Shown piece after piece: positions 8,780-17,288 of a stretch of 64,000 nt of DNA. A program made the translations under genes and the position numbers. Location of the stretch: positions 6,418,501-6,482,500 of the forward strand of contig NZ_CP031396.1 in assembly GCF_003363755.1 (NCBI RefSeq), read 5' to 3'. The notes beneath the pieces are model-generated. The model did no database searches, was not told where the DNA came from, and saw nothing but the letters and a program-made list of their open reading frames with translations. Numbering within the stretch: position 1 is the first letter of the stretch; each line of letters opens with the position of its first letter. The DNA is from Pseudomonas protegens. GTDB taxonomy: Bacteria; Pseudomonadota; Gammaproteobacteria; Pseudomonadales; Pseudomonadaceae.

Positions 8780-9643
8780 TCAGACTTTGGCGGCGAGTTC
8801 TTCCAGATGGTCCATGATGTCCGCCGGTTTGAGCACCAGCACGTCACTGTCCAGGGAGTCGAGCACCACTTCGGCGGTGTTGCCGATCAAGGCCCCCGAC
8901 AACCCGGTACGGGCCACGGTGCCGATGATGGTCAGCACGGCCCCCAGCTTGTGGGCCATATGGGGAATCAGCACGTCCGCCGGACCTTCCTCGATATGCA
9001 GGTGCGCATCGTCGATATCGAACTCGGCCTGGAACGCCCTGCATTCCTCGCGGTAGCGCTTCTCGATGGTTTCCTTGAGCTGGAACACCGGGTCGGATGC
9101 CGAAAGCATCGGTGATGGATGGGCGCTGATCACGTGCAGTTGAGCCCTGGCCAGGCTGGCGATGTCGAAACCATAGTCAACGATGCTGGCATGCAGGGTG
9201 CGGTGTTCGCCGTCCATGTTGCCGACATCGATGGCCGCCATGACCACGCCACCGGCCCAGGGGGTGGCGGTCTTGACCAGCAGCACCGGGGTTGGGCAGT
9301 AGCGCAGCAGCTTCCAGTCCGCCGGGGTCAGCAGGACTTTCTTCAGCGGATTGTCATGGGAATGCTGCTTGATCACCAGGCCGCAACCCTCGGCCTGCTG
9401 CACGTCGATGATGGTTTCATGCAGGCTCTCGTTCCAGGCCTGCTCGGTGGTGACGCTGTAGCCTTCGCCGGTCAGGCTGCTCTTGAGCACGCTGAGCAGC
9501 GCCGAGTGTTCGTGTTTCTTGTCGCAGACCAGCAGATGCAGGTGGGCCTGGGTGACCCCGGCAATCAGCTTGGCGCGCTTGAGGGCCAGACTTTCGCCAG
9601 GCGTGGGATCGATGACCACCAGGATGCTGCGGATACTTTGCAT
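8780..9643 (-). CDS. tandem universal stress protein (UspE-like)
   Basis: The 287-residue cytoplasmic protein carries two UspA domains, about residues 4-125 (SILVVIDPTPGESLALKRAKLIA ... CPTPVLLVK) and 130-280 (GGVVMAAIDVG ... VLTIIGTVARTGLSGALIGNTAEVVL ... SDVLVLKP). The second has the G-x2-G-x9-G-type nucleotide-binding stretch in GTVARTGLSGALIGNTAE. Tandem Usp proteins in Pseudomonas support survival under oxygen limitation and stress. GGAG lies nine bases before the ATG at 9643. A perfect Anr/FNR box about 136 bp upstream with a correctly spaced -10 indicates anaerobic induction. Confidence 0.9.
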   Translation of the reverse strand: MQSIRSILVVIDPTPGESLALKRAKLIAGVTQAHLHLLVCDKKHEHSALLSVLKSSLTGEGYSVTTEQAWNESLHETIIDVQQAEGCGLVIKQHSHDNPLKKVLLTPADWKLLRYCPTPVLLVKTATPWAGGVVMAAIDVGNMDGEHRTLHASIVDYGFDIASLARAQLHVISAHPSPMLSASDPVFQLKETIEKRYREECRAFQAEFDIDDAHLHIEEGPADVLIPHMAHKLGAVLTIIGTVARTGLSGALIGNTAEVVLDSLDSDVLVLKPADIMDHLEELAAKV

Positions 9644-9742
9644 GATCGGGATCTCCAGGAAAGGGATGAACGGTTAGGGTCTGTTCCCGTTTGGCCCAGC
9701 AACGCGGCTCGTCACCAAACGGCAACAGACCCTGGCGTGCAC

Positions 9743-9786
9743 AACTATAGTTGCTGGCGCCCGCGCCGCATGTTGATGCATATCAA
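9743..9786 (-). promoter_or_regulatory. Anr/FNR-dependent promoter of the universal stress gene
   Basis: TTGATGCATATCAA at 9773-9786 matches the Anr/FNR consensus TTGAT-N4-ATCAA perfectly. On the minus strand a -10-like element (AACTATAGTT, about 9743-9752) lies about 32 bp from the box centre, the geometry of class II FNR activation (box at -41.5). Confidence 0.75.
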
Positions 9787-9818
9787 GCGCGGCCGCTGGT
9801 GGTCTGCGACGTGGCCGG

Positions 9819-9824
9819 TATAAT
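9819..9824 (+). promoter_or_regulatory. -10 element likely serving miaE
   Basis: A perfect TATAAT lies 112 bp before the miaE ATG on the plus strand. The -35 region is poor. Because the Anr box lies only 33 bp upstream, the site could also influence this divergent promoter. Confidence 0.45.
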
Positions 9825-9935
9825 CGCCAGCCTTTCGCTGTGAAGTCTTATTTGTCTCGTGAGCCTCATGTTATCGATCACTGATAGTGCCGCCATTGCT
9901 CGCCTTGCTGTGGCGGATTGCTCGGAAATGCGCCG

Positions 9936-10541
9936 ATGAACTTTCCGGAAATTCATGACTTCCTCGGCTGTCGGACTCCCGACGCCTGGGTCCAGGCGGC
10001 CCTGGCCGACCAGGAAACCCTGCTGATCGACCACAAGAACTGTGAGTTCAAGGCCGCCAGCACCGCCCTGAGCCTGATCGCCAAGTACCATTCCCATGTC
10101 GACCTGATCAACATGATGTCGCGTCTGGCCCGGGAAGAACTGGTGCACCACGAACAGGTCATGCGCCTGATGAAACGACGCAAGGTCGAGTTGCGCCAAC
10201 TGCATGCCGGGCGCTACGCCTCGGGCCTGCGCAAGGTGGTGCGCAGCCATGAGCCGGTGAAGCTGGTGGACACCCTGGTGGTCGGCGCTTTTATCGAAGC
10301 CCGCAGTTGCGAGCGCTTCGAAGCCCTGGTGCCACACCTGGACGAGGAGTTGGGCAAGTTCTATTTCGGCCTGCTCAAAAGCGAGGCCCGGCACTATCAG
10401 GGCTACCTGAAGCTGGCCTACCAATATGGCGACGCCAAGGATATCGCCCAGGTGATCGACAAGGTGCGGGCCGCCGAGCAGGAGCTGATCGAGTCCCCGG
10501 ACCCGGAGTTCCGCTTCCACAGCGGCGTACCGGCCTGGTAA
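9936..10541 (+). CDS. miaE: tRNA-(ms2io6A37) hydroxylase
   Basis: The 201-residue protein is a ferritin-like non-heme di-iron monooxygenase that hydroxylates the isopentenyl group of 2-methylthio-N6-isopentenyladenosine at tRNA position 37. The metal ligands are visible in four helices: DHKNCEFKAAS (Glu), REELVHHEQV (Glu and His), EARSCERFEAL (Glu) and KSEARHYQGY (Glu and His). Length and order match Pseudomonas MiaE. The ATG at 9936 gives the usual N-terminus MNFPEIHDFLGC; the frame continues upstream to 9918 without family support. It is monocistronic, between a divergent stress gene and a two-component operon. Confidence 0.95.
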   Translation: MNFPEIHDFLGCRTPDAWVQAALADQETLLIDHKNCEFKAASTALSLIAKYHSHVDLINMMSRLAREELVHHEQVMRLMKRRKVELRQLHAGRYASGLRKVVRSHEPVKLVDTLVVGAFIEARSCERFEALVPHLDEELGKFYFGLLKSEARHYQGYLKLAYQYGDAKDIAQVIDKVRAAEQELIESPDPEFRFHSGVPAW

Positions 10542-10682
10542 GGCACAACCCTTGTGTCGCTGCCCTTGTGTAAAAACAGGGGCAAATTGTTAAAAACTCT
10601 TAAAAGAATGAAACTTTGCGCAAAACCGCGATAAGTCGCTGGTTTTGCCGCGACCTTAGCCTTTTTTTAACCTCGGTCCTTC

Positions 10683-10688
10683 TATAAT
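10683..10688 (+). promoter_or_regulatory. -10 element of the rst-like operon
   Basis: A perfect TATAAT sits 39 bp before the response-regulator ATG, after a T-rich stretch in the -35 area. Just upstream, 10619-10650 holds an interrupted inverted repeat (GCAAAACC ... GGTTTTGC) that could be a regulator site or a miaE terminator. Confidence 0.6.
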
Positions 10689-10726
10689 GCGCGCACTCAA
10701 AATTGTGTGCTTGCGAACGGGAAGGT

Positions 10727-11437
10727 ATGGAAAACCTTGGTCTTGGCAAAGTCCTGCTGGTGGAAGATGACGAGAAGCTCGCCGGGCTGATTGCCAGCTT
10801 CCTGTCCCAGCATGGCTTTGAAGTGCTGACGGTGCACCGGGGCGATGTGGCCTTGGCGGCGTTTCTCGAATTCAAACCGAAGCTGGTGGTGCTCGACCTG
10901 ATGTTGCCGGGCCAGAGTGGCCTGCACGTGTGCCGGGAAATCCGCGCCGTGGCCGATACCCCGATTGTCATCCTCACCGCCAAGGAAGACGACCTGGACC
11001 ACATTCTCGGCCTGGAGTCCGGCGCCGACGACTATGTGATCAAACCCATCAAGCCGGCGGTGCTGCTGGCGCGGCTGCGGGCCCTGCAGCGGCGCCAGGT
11101 GCCGGAGTCGAGCGCCTTGCGCGGGGCCCTGGAGTTCGGCGTGCTGAGCATCGACCGCAGCAGCCGCGAGGTGCGTCTGTCCGGCGAGCCGATCGAACTG
11201 ACCACCATGGAGTTCGAGCTGCTCTGGCTGCTGGCCAATGCGGCAGGCAAGACCCTGTCCCGGGATGACATCCTGAACCGCATGCGCGGCATCGAGTTCG
11301 ACGGTCTGAACCGCAGCGTCGACGTCTACATCAGCAAATTACGCGGCAAGCTCAAGGACAACCCGCGCGAGCCGGTGTGCATCAAGACCGTGTGGGGCAA
11401 GGGTTACCTGTTCAATCCATTCGCCTGGGAGATTTGA
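10727..11437 (+). CDS. rstA: OmpR-family response regulator (RstA-like)
   Basis: The 236-residue protein has a receiver domain with acidic pocket VEDDE, phospho-acceptor Asp in LVVLDLMLPG and the conserved Lys in DDYVIKPIKP. A winged-helix DNA-binding domain follows from residue ~140 (TTMEFELLWLLANAAGKTLSRDDIL ... RSVDVYISKLRGKL ... IKTVWGKGYLF). The FDGLNRSVDVYISKLR segment and the partner kinase resemble RstA/RstB. The frame opens at a GTG at 10703, but the ATG at 10727 starts the family N-terminus; a GGAAGG directly before it is unusually close. It abuts the kinase gene with no gap, so the two form an operon. The symbol is by resemblance. Confidence 0.85.
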   Translation: MENLGLGKVLLVEDDEKLAGLIASFLSQHGFEVLTVHRGDVALAAFLEFKPKLVVLDLMLPGQSGLHVCREIRAVADTPIVILTAKEDDLDHILGLESGADDYVIKPIKPAVLLARLRALQRRQVPESSALRGALEFGVLSIDRSSREVRLSGEPIELTTMEFELLWLLANAAGKTLSRDDILNRMRGIEFDGLNRSVDVYISKLRGKLKDNPREPVCIKTVWGKGYLFNPFAWEI

Positions 11438-12727
11438 ATGCTGCGGCTGTTTCTGGGGCTCTACCTGTTCCTGGCCTTAGGCTTTGCCGGAGCCATGACC
11501 GCGGTGCAACACATCTTCCTCAACTACCTGGCGGTGGACCTGATCGAGGCCTACAACCGCGATGCGGTGCGCGGGCCGGCCTATAGCCTCAGCGAGCAGC
11601 TGCGGCCCTTTGACGAGGCCGGGCGTCAGCATCAACTGGAGTTGCTCAAACCCCATTACGGGCTGGGGCTCAAGCTGGTGCAGGCCGGCGAGCTGGACCT
11701 CAACCAGAAGGAGCGGGCGCTGCTGAGTGCCAAGCAACTGGTGGTCCGGGATGATTTCAACGAATTCATTTCCAGCATCGACGACGGTCCCCAGTTACTG
11801 AGCATCAAGCTCCCGGAAGACCCACCCCTGACCCTGCTGTACAACATCGCCGCCTATGCCTTGCTCGGCACGCTGCTGGCCATCGTCCTGTACTTCTGGG
11901 TGCGCCCGCACTGGCGCGACCTGGAGCGCTTGCGCCTGGCCGCCGAGCGTTTTGGCGGCAATGACCTCAGCACCCGCCTGCAACTGTCCCAGCGTTCCAA
12001 CATTCGCGACCTGGCCCAGCACTTCAACCGCATGGCGGCGCGCATCGAGGGCCTGATCGCCAACCAGCGCGAGCTGACCAACGCGGTGTCCCACGAGTTG
12101 CGCACGCCCATCGCGCGGCTGTCTTTCGAGCTGGACCAGTTGCAGCAGCAACCGGACCCGGAGGAAAACCGCGAACTGATCGCCGACATGTACGCCGACC
12201 TTGGCGAACTGGAGGACATGGTCTCCGAGCTGTTGTCCTACGCCAGCCTGGAGCACGGCGCGGCCACCATCAGTCGCGAGAATATCCAGGCCCAGAGCTG
12301 GCTCGACAGCGTGGTCGGCAGTGTCGCCCTGGAGGCGGAAGCGGCGGGGGTGCAGTTGCTGATCCGCTCCTGCCAGGTCGAGTACGTGCGGATCGAGCCA
12401 CGCTTCATGGCCCGGGCGGTGATCAATCTGTTGCGCAACGCCATTCGCTACGCCGACCGGCGGGTGGAAGTGTCCCTGGTCCGCCTGGAGCAGGGCTACG
12501 AAGTGCGGGTCAATGATGACGGGCCCGGCGTGCCGGTGGACGGACGGGAGAAAATCTTTGAACCCTTTTCCCGGCTCGACGCCAGCCGCGACCGGCGTAC
12601 CGGTGGCTTCGGCCTGGGCCTGGCCCTGGTGCGACGGGTTTCCCAGTGGCATGGCGGCAAGGTCGAGGTGGTGGATTCGGAGTGGGGCGGGGCCTCGTTT
12701 CGCCTGACCTGGGCCCATGTCGATTAG
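11438..12727 (+). CDS. rstB: sensor histidine kinase (RstB-like)
   Basis: The 429-residue inner-membrane kinase has a first membrane helix at residues ~3-25, a periplasmic sensor region to ~130, a second helix around TLLYNIAAYALLGTLLAIVLYFW, then HAMP. The H-box is NAVSHELRTPIARL, the N-box INLLRNAIRYADR, the G1 box NDDGPGVP and the G2 box GGFGLGLALV. It presumably autophosphorylates on the H-box His and passes phosphate to the adjacent regulator. The gene begins one base after the regulator stop codon. The signal sensed is unknown; RstB in enterobacteria responds to acid and Mg2+ through PhoP, which cannot be assumed here. Confidence 0.85.
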   Translation: MLRLFLGLYLFLALGFAGAMTAVQHIFLNYLAVDLIEAYNRDAVRGPAYSLSEQLRPFDEAGRQHQLELLKPHYGLGLKLVQAGELDLNQKERALLSAKQLVVRDDFNEFISSIDDGPQLLSIKLPEDPPLTLLYNIAAYALLGTLLAIVLYFWVRPHWRDLERLRLAAERFGGNDLSTRLQLSQRSNIRDLAQHFNRMAARIEGLIANQRELTNAVSHELRTPIARLSFELDQLQQQPDPEENRELIADMYADLGELEDMVSELLSYASLEHGAATISRENIQAQSWLDSVVGSVALEAEAAGVQLLIRSCQVEYVRIEPRFMARAVINLLRNAIRYADRRVEVSLVRLEQGYEVRVNDDGPGVPVDGREKIFEPFSRLDASRDRRTGGFGLGLALVRRVSQWHGGKVEVVDSEWGGASFRLTWAHVD

Positions 12728-12790
12728 CGGCAGCGGCAAGCTTCAAGCCGCCAGTTCGCTGCTTGCCGCTTGCCGCTCGAAGCCTACCGC
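12728..12790. repeat. R0-like intergenic repeat
   Basis: The gap between the convergent kinase and mipA-type genes is filled by alternating GGCAAGC/GCTTGCC and CTTCAAGC/GCTTGAAG-like words that can fold into a cruciform. The same style of sequence recurs at 39325-39395, as in the R0-type repeats of P. fluorescens group genomes. Confidence 0.5.
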
Positions 12791-13591
12791 TTAAAAGCTG
12801 TACTCAAGCTGGGTGCCCAGCACCGTCTGCATGCGCCGATCGACGATCGGGCTGTCGCCGGCTTCCTTGCCCAGGTACTGCAGGGACAGCAGGGTCGAAA
12901 GTTTGGTCTGCTCGTTGAGGGGCAGGCTCCATTCCAGGTCCAGGCCATTGCTCACCAGCCCGCCCTTGGCGCGGTAGGCGCTGAAGCGGCTGTTGGCGGC
13001 CTGGGTGCCGCTCACGCCGTACCAGGTCTGCATATAGTCGGCATTGCCGAACAGGCTGTTGAGGCTGGCATCGAGGCTGCCCAAACGTCCCTCGTACAGG
13101 TTGGTGCCAATGCTCAGCTGCAGCTGGCTGTAAGCTGAACCGGTGTCCTTGTTGTCATTCTTCTTCACTGCGTGGGTCACCGTGGCTCCCAGTTCGAACG
13201 GGCCCAGGTCGTAACCCAGGTGTGCGCCGAACTGTGCACGTGACTTGATCTGGCCCATGCCCTTGAGCCGCTTGGAGCCTTGGCCCAGGTGGTTCTTGTC
13301 GCGCCGTTCTTCGCTGGGGCCGACCCAGGTGCTGAACGACAGGTCGCCCCATTCATGGCCCCAGCCCAGTCCCTGGTCGGTGTTGAGGAAGAGGCCATAG
13401 GGGCTGATGATTTCGCCGCCGAAAATCGGCGCCACGGTGCGCTCGTCACTGCCGCTGTAGCGCGGCACGCTGGCCACACCGCCGCGCACGCCATATTTCC
13501 AGTCCTCGGCATGCAGCGCTGCAGACCCTGTGGCCAGGCCGAGGGTGCCCGCCCAAAGGGCGACGGTGGTGCAGCGTTTCAGGCTTTTCAT
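12791..13591 (-). CDS. MipA/OmpV family outer membrane protein
   Basis: The 266-residue product has a signal peptide (cleavage after LHA at about residue 28) and then an outer-membrane beta-barrel pattern: VRGGVASVPRYSGSDERTVAPIFGGEI is the MipA/OmpV opening, and the chain ends in the C-terminal aromatic signature LEYSF. MipA of E. coli bridges lytic transglycosylase MltA and PBP1B; other members are porin-like or linked to antibiotic response. The gene starts six bases after the stop of the upstream beta-lactamase-like lipoprotein gene, with GAGG inside that gene's last codons, so the two are co-transcribed. The pairing suggests a shared envelope role. Confidence 0.88.
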   Translation of the reverse strand: MKSLKRCTTVALWAGTLGLATGSAALHAEDWKYGVRGGVASVPRYSGSDERTVAPIFGGEIISPYGLFLNTDQGLGWGHEWGDLSFSTWVGPSEERRDKNHLGQGSKRLKGMGQIKSRAQFGAHLGYDLGPFELGATVTHAVKKNDNKDTGSAYSQLQLSIGTNLYEGRLGSLDASLNSLFGNADYMQTWYGVSGTQAANSRFSAYRAKGGLVSNGLDLEWSLPLNEQTKLSTLLSLQYLGKEAGDSPIVDRRMQTVLGTQLEYSF

Positions 13592-13597
13592 AGTGTT

Positions 13598-15559
13598 TTA
13601 GAACCTCAGGTAGTGGGGGGTGTAGATACGTTTGAAGGAGTAGCCGAGGACGTTGACCCCGTTGACCTGGCGGCGCACGGTGTCGCCCAGCCCGGGGCCA
13701 TGGCCGGCAATCACCGCATGGGCGTTGTCCACCGGAGCCAGGATGTAATCGGTGAGGGTGCGACCCTGTTGCAGGCTGCGGATCATCAGGAAGCCGTCTT
13801 CCAGGGCGATGCTGACGCCGTTCACGGGGGCGTTGGCTTCGTCATCGTTGAGGGCGTGATAGGTGCCGACCATGGCCAGCCAGTTGTCGGGCAGGGGCAC
13901 CGGGTCGATCCGTTCCCCCATGGCCAGTAGCTGGCCGTGGCGCTTGGCGGTAAACACCCGGTTGCCCTGAACGTTCATGACGTCCAGTTGCACCCGCCCC
14001 AGGTCGCCCAGGTCCTGCTGCCACAGGCCGAGGATTTTCTTCTGCGCCCGCAGCCAGCCGTGTTCGTCGCGCAGCAGCTCGAAGCGTGTGCCGGCCAGTT
14101 CGCCAAACAGCCGCTGGTTCTGGTCCTTGATGCGCAGCACGCCCCAGGTCGTGGCATAGAACCCCGCCAGATGCTGGCGGTCGGCAGCTTCCGGCACCCG
14201 GCGCCGCGGGGGGGGCTGGTCGGAACCGTTCTGGTCTGAGCCCTTCTGGTCAGTGCGACTCTGGACGGAGCTACTCAATAGAGGGCTATCCACTACGGAG
14301 CTATCCAGTACGGAGCCATTCTTGACGAAGCCATCCTGGCCGGAATCGTGCTGAACGCAGCCCTGCTGAACAGGGCCGGCTTGCATCCCTCCGGGGGCGC
14401 CATGGGCCTGCTGCAGCATGCGCAGAATCTGCGGCACCAACGGCTGGGCCAGGGCTGCGCCGGAGCCGGAATTGCTCATCACGATCACCGCCAGTTGCTG
14501 CTCCGGGAGCACGCTGATCCGGGCGTGGAAATCATCGCCGGAGCCACTGCGCTGCCAAGTGCCAACCCCCGGGTTGACCCACTCATCGCCACAGGGCGAG
14601 AGGAACCAGCCCAGGCCCACCTGACAATCGAAATCCAGCGGGTTGCCGCTGTTCTGCGGACGCACCATCTCCTTGATCGAGGCCGGCGAGAGCAACGCCT
14701 GGTGCTTGTAGCTGCCCTGGGCGAAGAGCATGCGCACGAAGTGGCTCAGGTCCCGTGGATTGCTCCACAAGCCAGCGGCGGACAGGTCGCGCACCAGGAC
14801 ATCATTGCTGCGGGAGCCGTCGGTATAGCCTTGGGTGCGGTAGGGTTGTGCGCCGCTGCCGCCTATGAAACTCGACTGGCTCATGCCCAGCGGGCGCAGC
14901 AGGCTTTTTTGCAATTGCATCTCGAAATCCAGGCCGCTGCTGCGTTCCACCGCCGCGCCCAGCAGGGCGTAGCCCAGGTTGGAGGGGGCGGTCCGGGTGC
15001 CTGGGGCATTGTTCAGCCAGACCCCGCTGACCTTTCTCGGCAGCTCGTTGAGGGCCTGGGGCGTACGTGAGTCGCGCAGGTACTCGGCGGGCATCCCGGC
15101 CTGATGGCTGAGCAGACGGCGCACGGTCACGGCCTGGTCGGCGGCGTTCTGGTCCTGGTGAAAGCGCGAGCGGACGTAGAATTCCTTGAGGCTGTCCTGC
15201 AGGGGCGCATCCAACTGCAGGCGTCCCTGTTCCACCAGTTGCATGACCGCCGTAGCGGTCAGCAACTGCGACAGGGCGCCGGCACGAAACGCGGTGTTCT
15301 CGGTCACCTGCAGGCCCCGTGCCTGGTCGGCAAACCCGAAGCCCCGGGCCCAGATCAGCTCCTGGCCGTCCACCAGGGCGATGGACAGCCCCGGGACCTG
15401 GTGCTCGGCCATCTCCCGGGGGATGTATTGCTTCAAGTAGCTGATGATGCTGGCGTAGTCGCCGGGCGCTATGACCGGCGGCGCAGGTGGTTGGCCATTG
15501 CAGCCGAGGCTGCTCAGCAGGATGCCCAGCAGTGGCAGGCCGAGAAGTTTGGGGGACAT
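13598..15559 (-). CDS. lipoprotein of class C beta-lactamase fold lacking catalytic residues
   Basis: The 653-residue protein begins with a lipoprotein signal (lipobox SSLGC, Cys20). Residues ~34-380 follow the serine beta-lactamase/esterase family (PREMAEHQVPGLSIALVDGQ, TATAVMQLVEQGRL, LRRLLSH-type segment, GYALLGAAVE). The motifs are lost: SxxK is A95-L-S-Q98, YxN is P192-S-N194 and the HxG/KTG position reads R337-S-G339. A linker of pentapeptide repeats (residues ~393-448) leads to a C-terminal lipocalin-like domain (~455-650). It is therefore probably a non-catalytic peptidoglycan or substrate-binding lipoprotein. It forms an operon with the MipA-type gene six bases downstream. The start gives a clean signal peptide. 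Confidence 0.85.
   Translation of the reverse strand: MSPKLLGLPLLGILLSSLGCNGQPPAPPVIAPGDYASIISYLKQYIPREMAEHQVPGLSIALVDGQELIWARGFGFADQARGLQVTENTAFRAGALSQLLTATAVMQLVEQGRLQLDAPLQDSLKEFYVRSRFHQDQNAADQAVTVRRLLSHQAGMPAEYLRDSRTPQALNELPRKVSGVWLNNAPGTRTAPSNLGYALLGAAVERSSGLDFEMQLQKSLLRPLGMSQSSFIGGSGAQPYRTQGYTDGSRSNDVLVRDLSAAGLWSNPRDLSHFVRMLFAQGSYKHQALLSPASIKEMVRPQNSGNPLDFDCQVGLGWFLSPCGDEWVNPGVGTWQRSGSGDDFHARISVLPEQQLAVIVMSNSGSGAALAQPLVPQILRMLQQAHGAPGGMQAGPVQQGCVQHDSGQDGFVKNGSVLDSSVVDSPLLSSSVQSRTDQKGSDQNGSDQPPPRRRVPEAADRQHLAGFYATTWGVLRIKDQNQRLFGELAGTRFELLRDEHGWLRAQKKILGLWQQDLGDLGRVQLDVMNVQGNRVFTAKRHGQLLAMGERIDPVPLPDNWLAMVGTYHALNDDEANAPVNGVSIALEDGFLMIRSLQQGRTLTDYILAPVDNAHAVIAGHGPGLGDTVRRQVNGVNVLGYSFKRIYTPHYLRF
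14221..14385. repeat. eleven degenerate 15-bp tandem repeats in the linker of the lipoprotein gene
   Basis: Eleven consecutive 15-bp units, e.g. CGGAGCTATCCAGTA and CGGAGCCATTCTTGA, tile this interval exactly. On the coding strand they give pentapeptides such as VLDSS, VKNGS, DQKGS and DQNGS between the two folded domains. Because 15 is a multiple of 3, copy-number changes would alter linker length without a frameshift. Confidence 0.85.
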
Positions 15560-15734
15560 GCAGCACCCGACCGGAAATTCGATGAGCGGATGCTAGGGAA
15601 GGGCGCCTGAGGAGTCTTTGGCAGCTTTGTCTGGAAACTGTCAAAGAGTGTTAATCGCCAGACTGCGGCGGCGAGTCTTTGCTCGAGTAAGGGACTCAGG
15701 CAGAATCCACGGCTTTTATTCAGGGATGACGAAG

Positions 15735-16853
15735 ATGACCACCTCATTGCAAAGTGCCGCTGCACAGATCCGTAGTGTGGTTCGCGTCGCTACCCAGGGG
15801 TTGGTCGGTCGCGAGCAATTGGCGGAACTGATTGTCCTGGCTGCTGTGGCTCAAGAACACTTGCTGGTGATCGGGCCACCGGGTACAGCAAAAAGTGCGG
15901 TGGTGCGTCGCGTGGCCCAGTCCATGGGCGGGCGCTACTTCGAATACCTGCTAGGGCGTTTTACCGAGCCTTCGGAGCTGTTTGGTACGGTCGATCTGAA
16001 GAAACTGCGCGAAGGAACGGTGGAAACCGATGTCAGCGGCATGCTTCCAGAAGCCGATATCGTCTTTCTCGATGAGGTCTTTCTAGGCTCCACGGCCATC
16101 CTCAATACCTTGCTCGGGGTGCTCAACGAGCGTCGCTTCAGACGTGGCCACACTCAGATCCAATGCCCTTTGCGGGTGTGTGTCGGCGCCGCCAACGCTT
16201 TGCCTGAAGACCCGGCCCTGGCTGCATTCGGGGATCGATTCCTGCTGCACCTGTTTGTCGATGCGGTGCCGGACAATCAACTCGAAGCCCTGCTCAGCGG
16301 TGGCTGGCAGGTGGAGCGCCAGGCCGTGGCGCAGATGCTCGACTTGAGTCAGCTCGAGGGTCTCAATCGCGCTTTGAAGGATGTCGATCTGGAGGGCGTG
16401 CGGCCAGTGTTGGCCCATGCGATCAGGTGCTTGCGCGAGGCGGGAATCACCCTTTCCGATCGACGCATCGTCAAGTCCCAGCGGCTGATCGCTGCTGCTA
16501 CCCTGTTGTGCGGCAGGGAGCAGGCCACAGAGGCGGATCTCTGGCCGCTGATTTATGCCCTGCCCACCCAGGACAGCCAGCTGCGGGGGCGTGAGGTGTT
16601 GCGTGAGCTGCTGGCGAAGTCAGGCAACAGCCATCTGTTCGGCGCGGTCGAGGAGGCCACTCTGCAACCGCTGTCCCGGCTCCACCGCTTGCTGGAAAGC
16701 GCTCGGGAACTGTTGCAGCGAACGGAGCTCGATGGCACCTCCGTAGAGAGCATGCTGCGCGAGATCGACGCCAACTTCGACGCGCAGAACCTCCCGGAGC
16801 CGCTGCAAATCGTGCGGGCACAACTGGTGGGCCTGCTGGCTGTGCTGCCATGA
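15735..16853 (+). CDS. MoxR-family AAA+ ATPase of a MoxR-vWA-beta-propeller system
   Basis: The 372-residue protein is a MoxR AAA+ ATPase: Walker A GPPGTAKSAVVRRV (~residues 45-58), the RavA-like TEPSELFGTVDL block, Walker B ADIVFLDEVFLGSTAILNTLLGVLNER, sensor 1 GAANALPED and Arg-finger region FGDRFLLHLFVD. A C-terminal lid follows (LSDRRIVKSQRLIAAATLLCGR). MoxR proteins act with vWA partners as chaperone-like machines. ATG at 15726 is possible, but AGGG is better placed for 15735. The stop overlaps the next gene's ATG (ATGA). It opens a four-gene operon reaching 22104 and is divergent from the lipoprotein gene at 15559. Confidence 0.92.
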   Translation: MTTSLQSAAAQIRSVVRVATQGLVGREQLAELIVLAAVAQEHLLVIGPPGTAKSAVVRRVAQSMGGRYFEYLLGRFTEPSELFGTVDLKKLREGTVETDVSGMLPEADIVFLDEVFLGSTAILNTLLGVLNERRFRRGHTQIQCPLRVCVGAANALPEDPALAAFGDRFLLHLFVDAVPDNQLEALLSGGWQVERQAVAQMLDLSQLEGLNRALKDVDLEGVRPVLAHAIRCLREAGITLSDRRIVKSQRLIAAATLLCGREQATEADLWPLIYALPTQDSQLRGREVLRELLAKSGNSHLFGAVEEATLQPLSRLHRLLESARELLQRTELDGTSVESMLREIDANFDAQNLPEPLQIVRAQLVGLLAVLP

Positions 16854-17287
16854 GTGGCGTACCGGCGTTGACTTGGGCCTGGCGTGAACGAGCGGTGGCG
16901 CAGCCGCCGCGGGCGGCGGTCGCCTGGGATGCGGTTGCCCGGCGTTTGCATCAGCGCTTGCAGCAGTTGCCTGCCACGCAGGCCGAGCGTTTGCAGGCCA
17001 CCGCCCATGCTCGGGTGCTGGTGGTGCTGGGAGCTGAATCCGACTTGCCCTGGGTCGAAGGCGTCCAGTATGCCGCCAGTCATGAACAGGCTCCCGCGTT
17101 ATGGCTGCCGACCCGTTACGAACCTGAGGTCGCCATCGACCTGTTGGCGCAGGCACTGCTCGACAAAGAGGCGCGTTCCCTCTTGTTGTTGTGGCCAGAG
17201 CCCGCCGCAGTGATTCCTCTGGATCGGCAATTGCCGGTCACTGAGGAGCATTTGGCACGTATTGCAGACTACTGGGCGCAGAGCTGA
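16850..17287 (+). CDS. small bpX5-like protein of the MoxR operon
   Basis: This 145-residue protein has no signal peptide or membrane helix. Its core reads VLVVLGAESDLPWVEGVQYAAS and then APALWLPTRYEPEVAIDLLAQALL, which I match from memory to the bpX5 domain found beside MoxR ATPases in MoxR-vWA-beta-propeller ternary systems; that match is from recall, not a search. Its start overlaps the ATPase stop by 4 bp, and its stop lies one base before the next start, so translation is coupled. The likely role is a dedicated adaptor within the complex; no activity can be assigned. Confidence 0.75.
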   Translation: MSGVPALTWAWRERAVAQPPRAAVAWDAVARRLHQRLQQLPATQAERLQATAHARVLVVLGAESDLPWVEGVQYAASHEQAPALWLPTRYEPEVAIDLLAQALLDKEARSLLLLWPEPAAVIPLDRQLPVTEEHLARIADYWAQS

Positions 17288-17288
17288 T

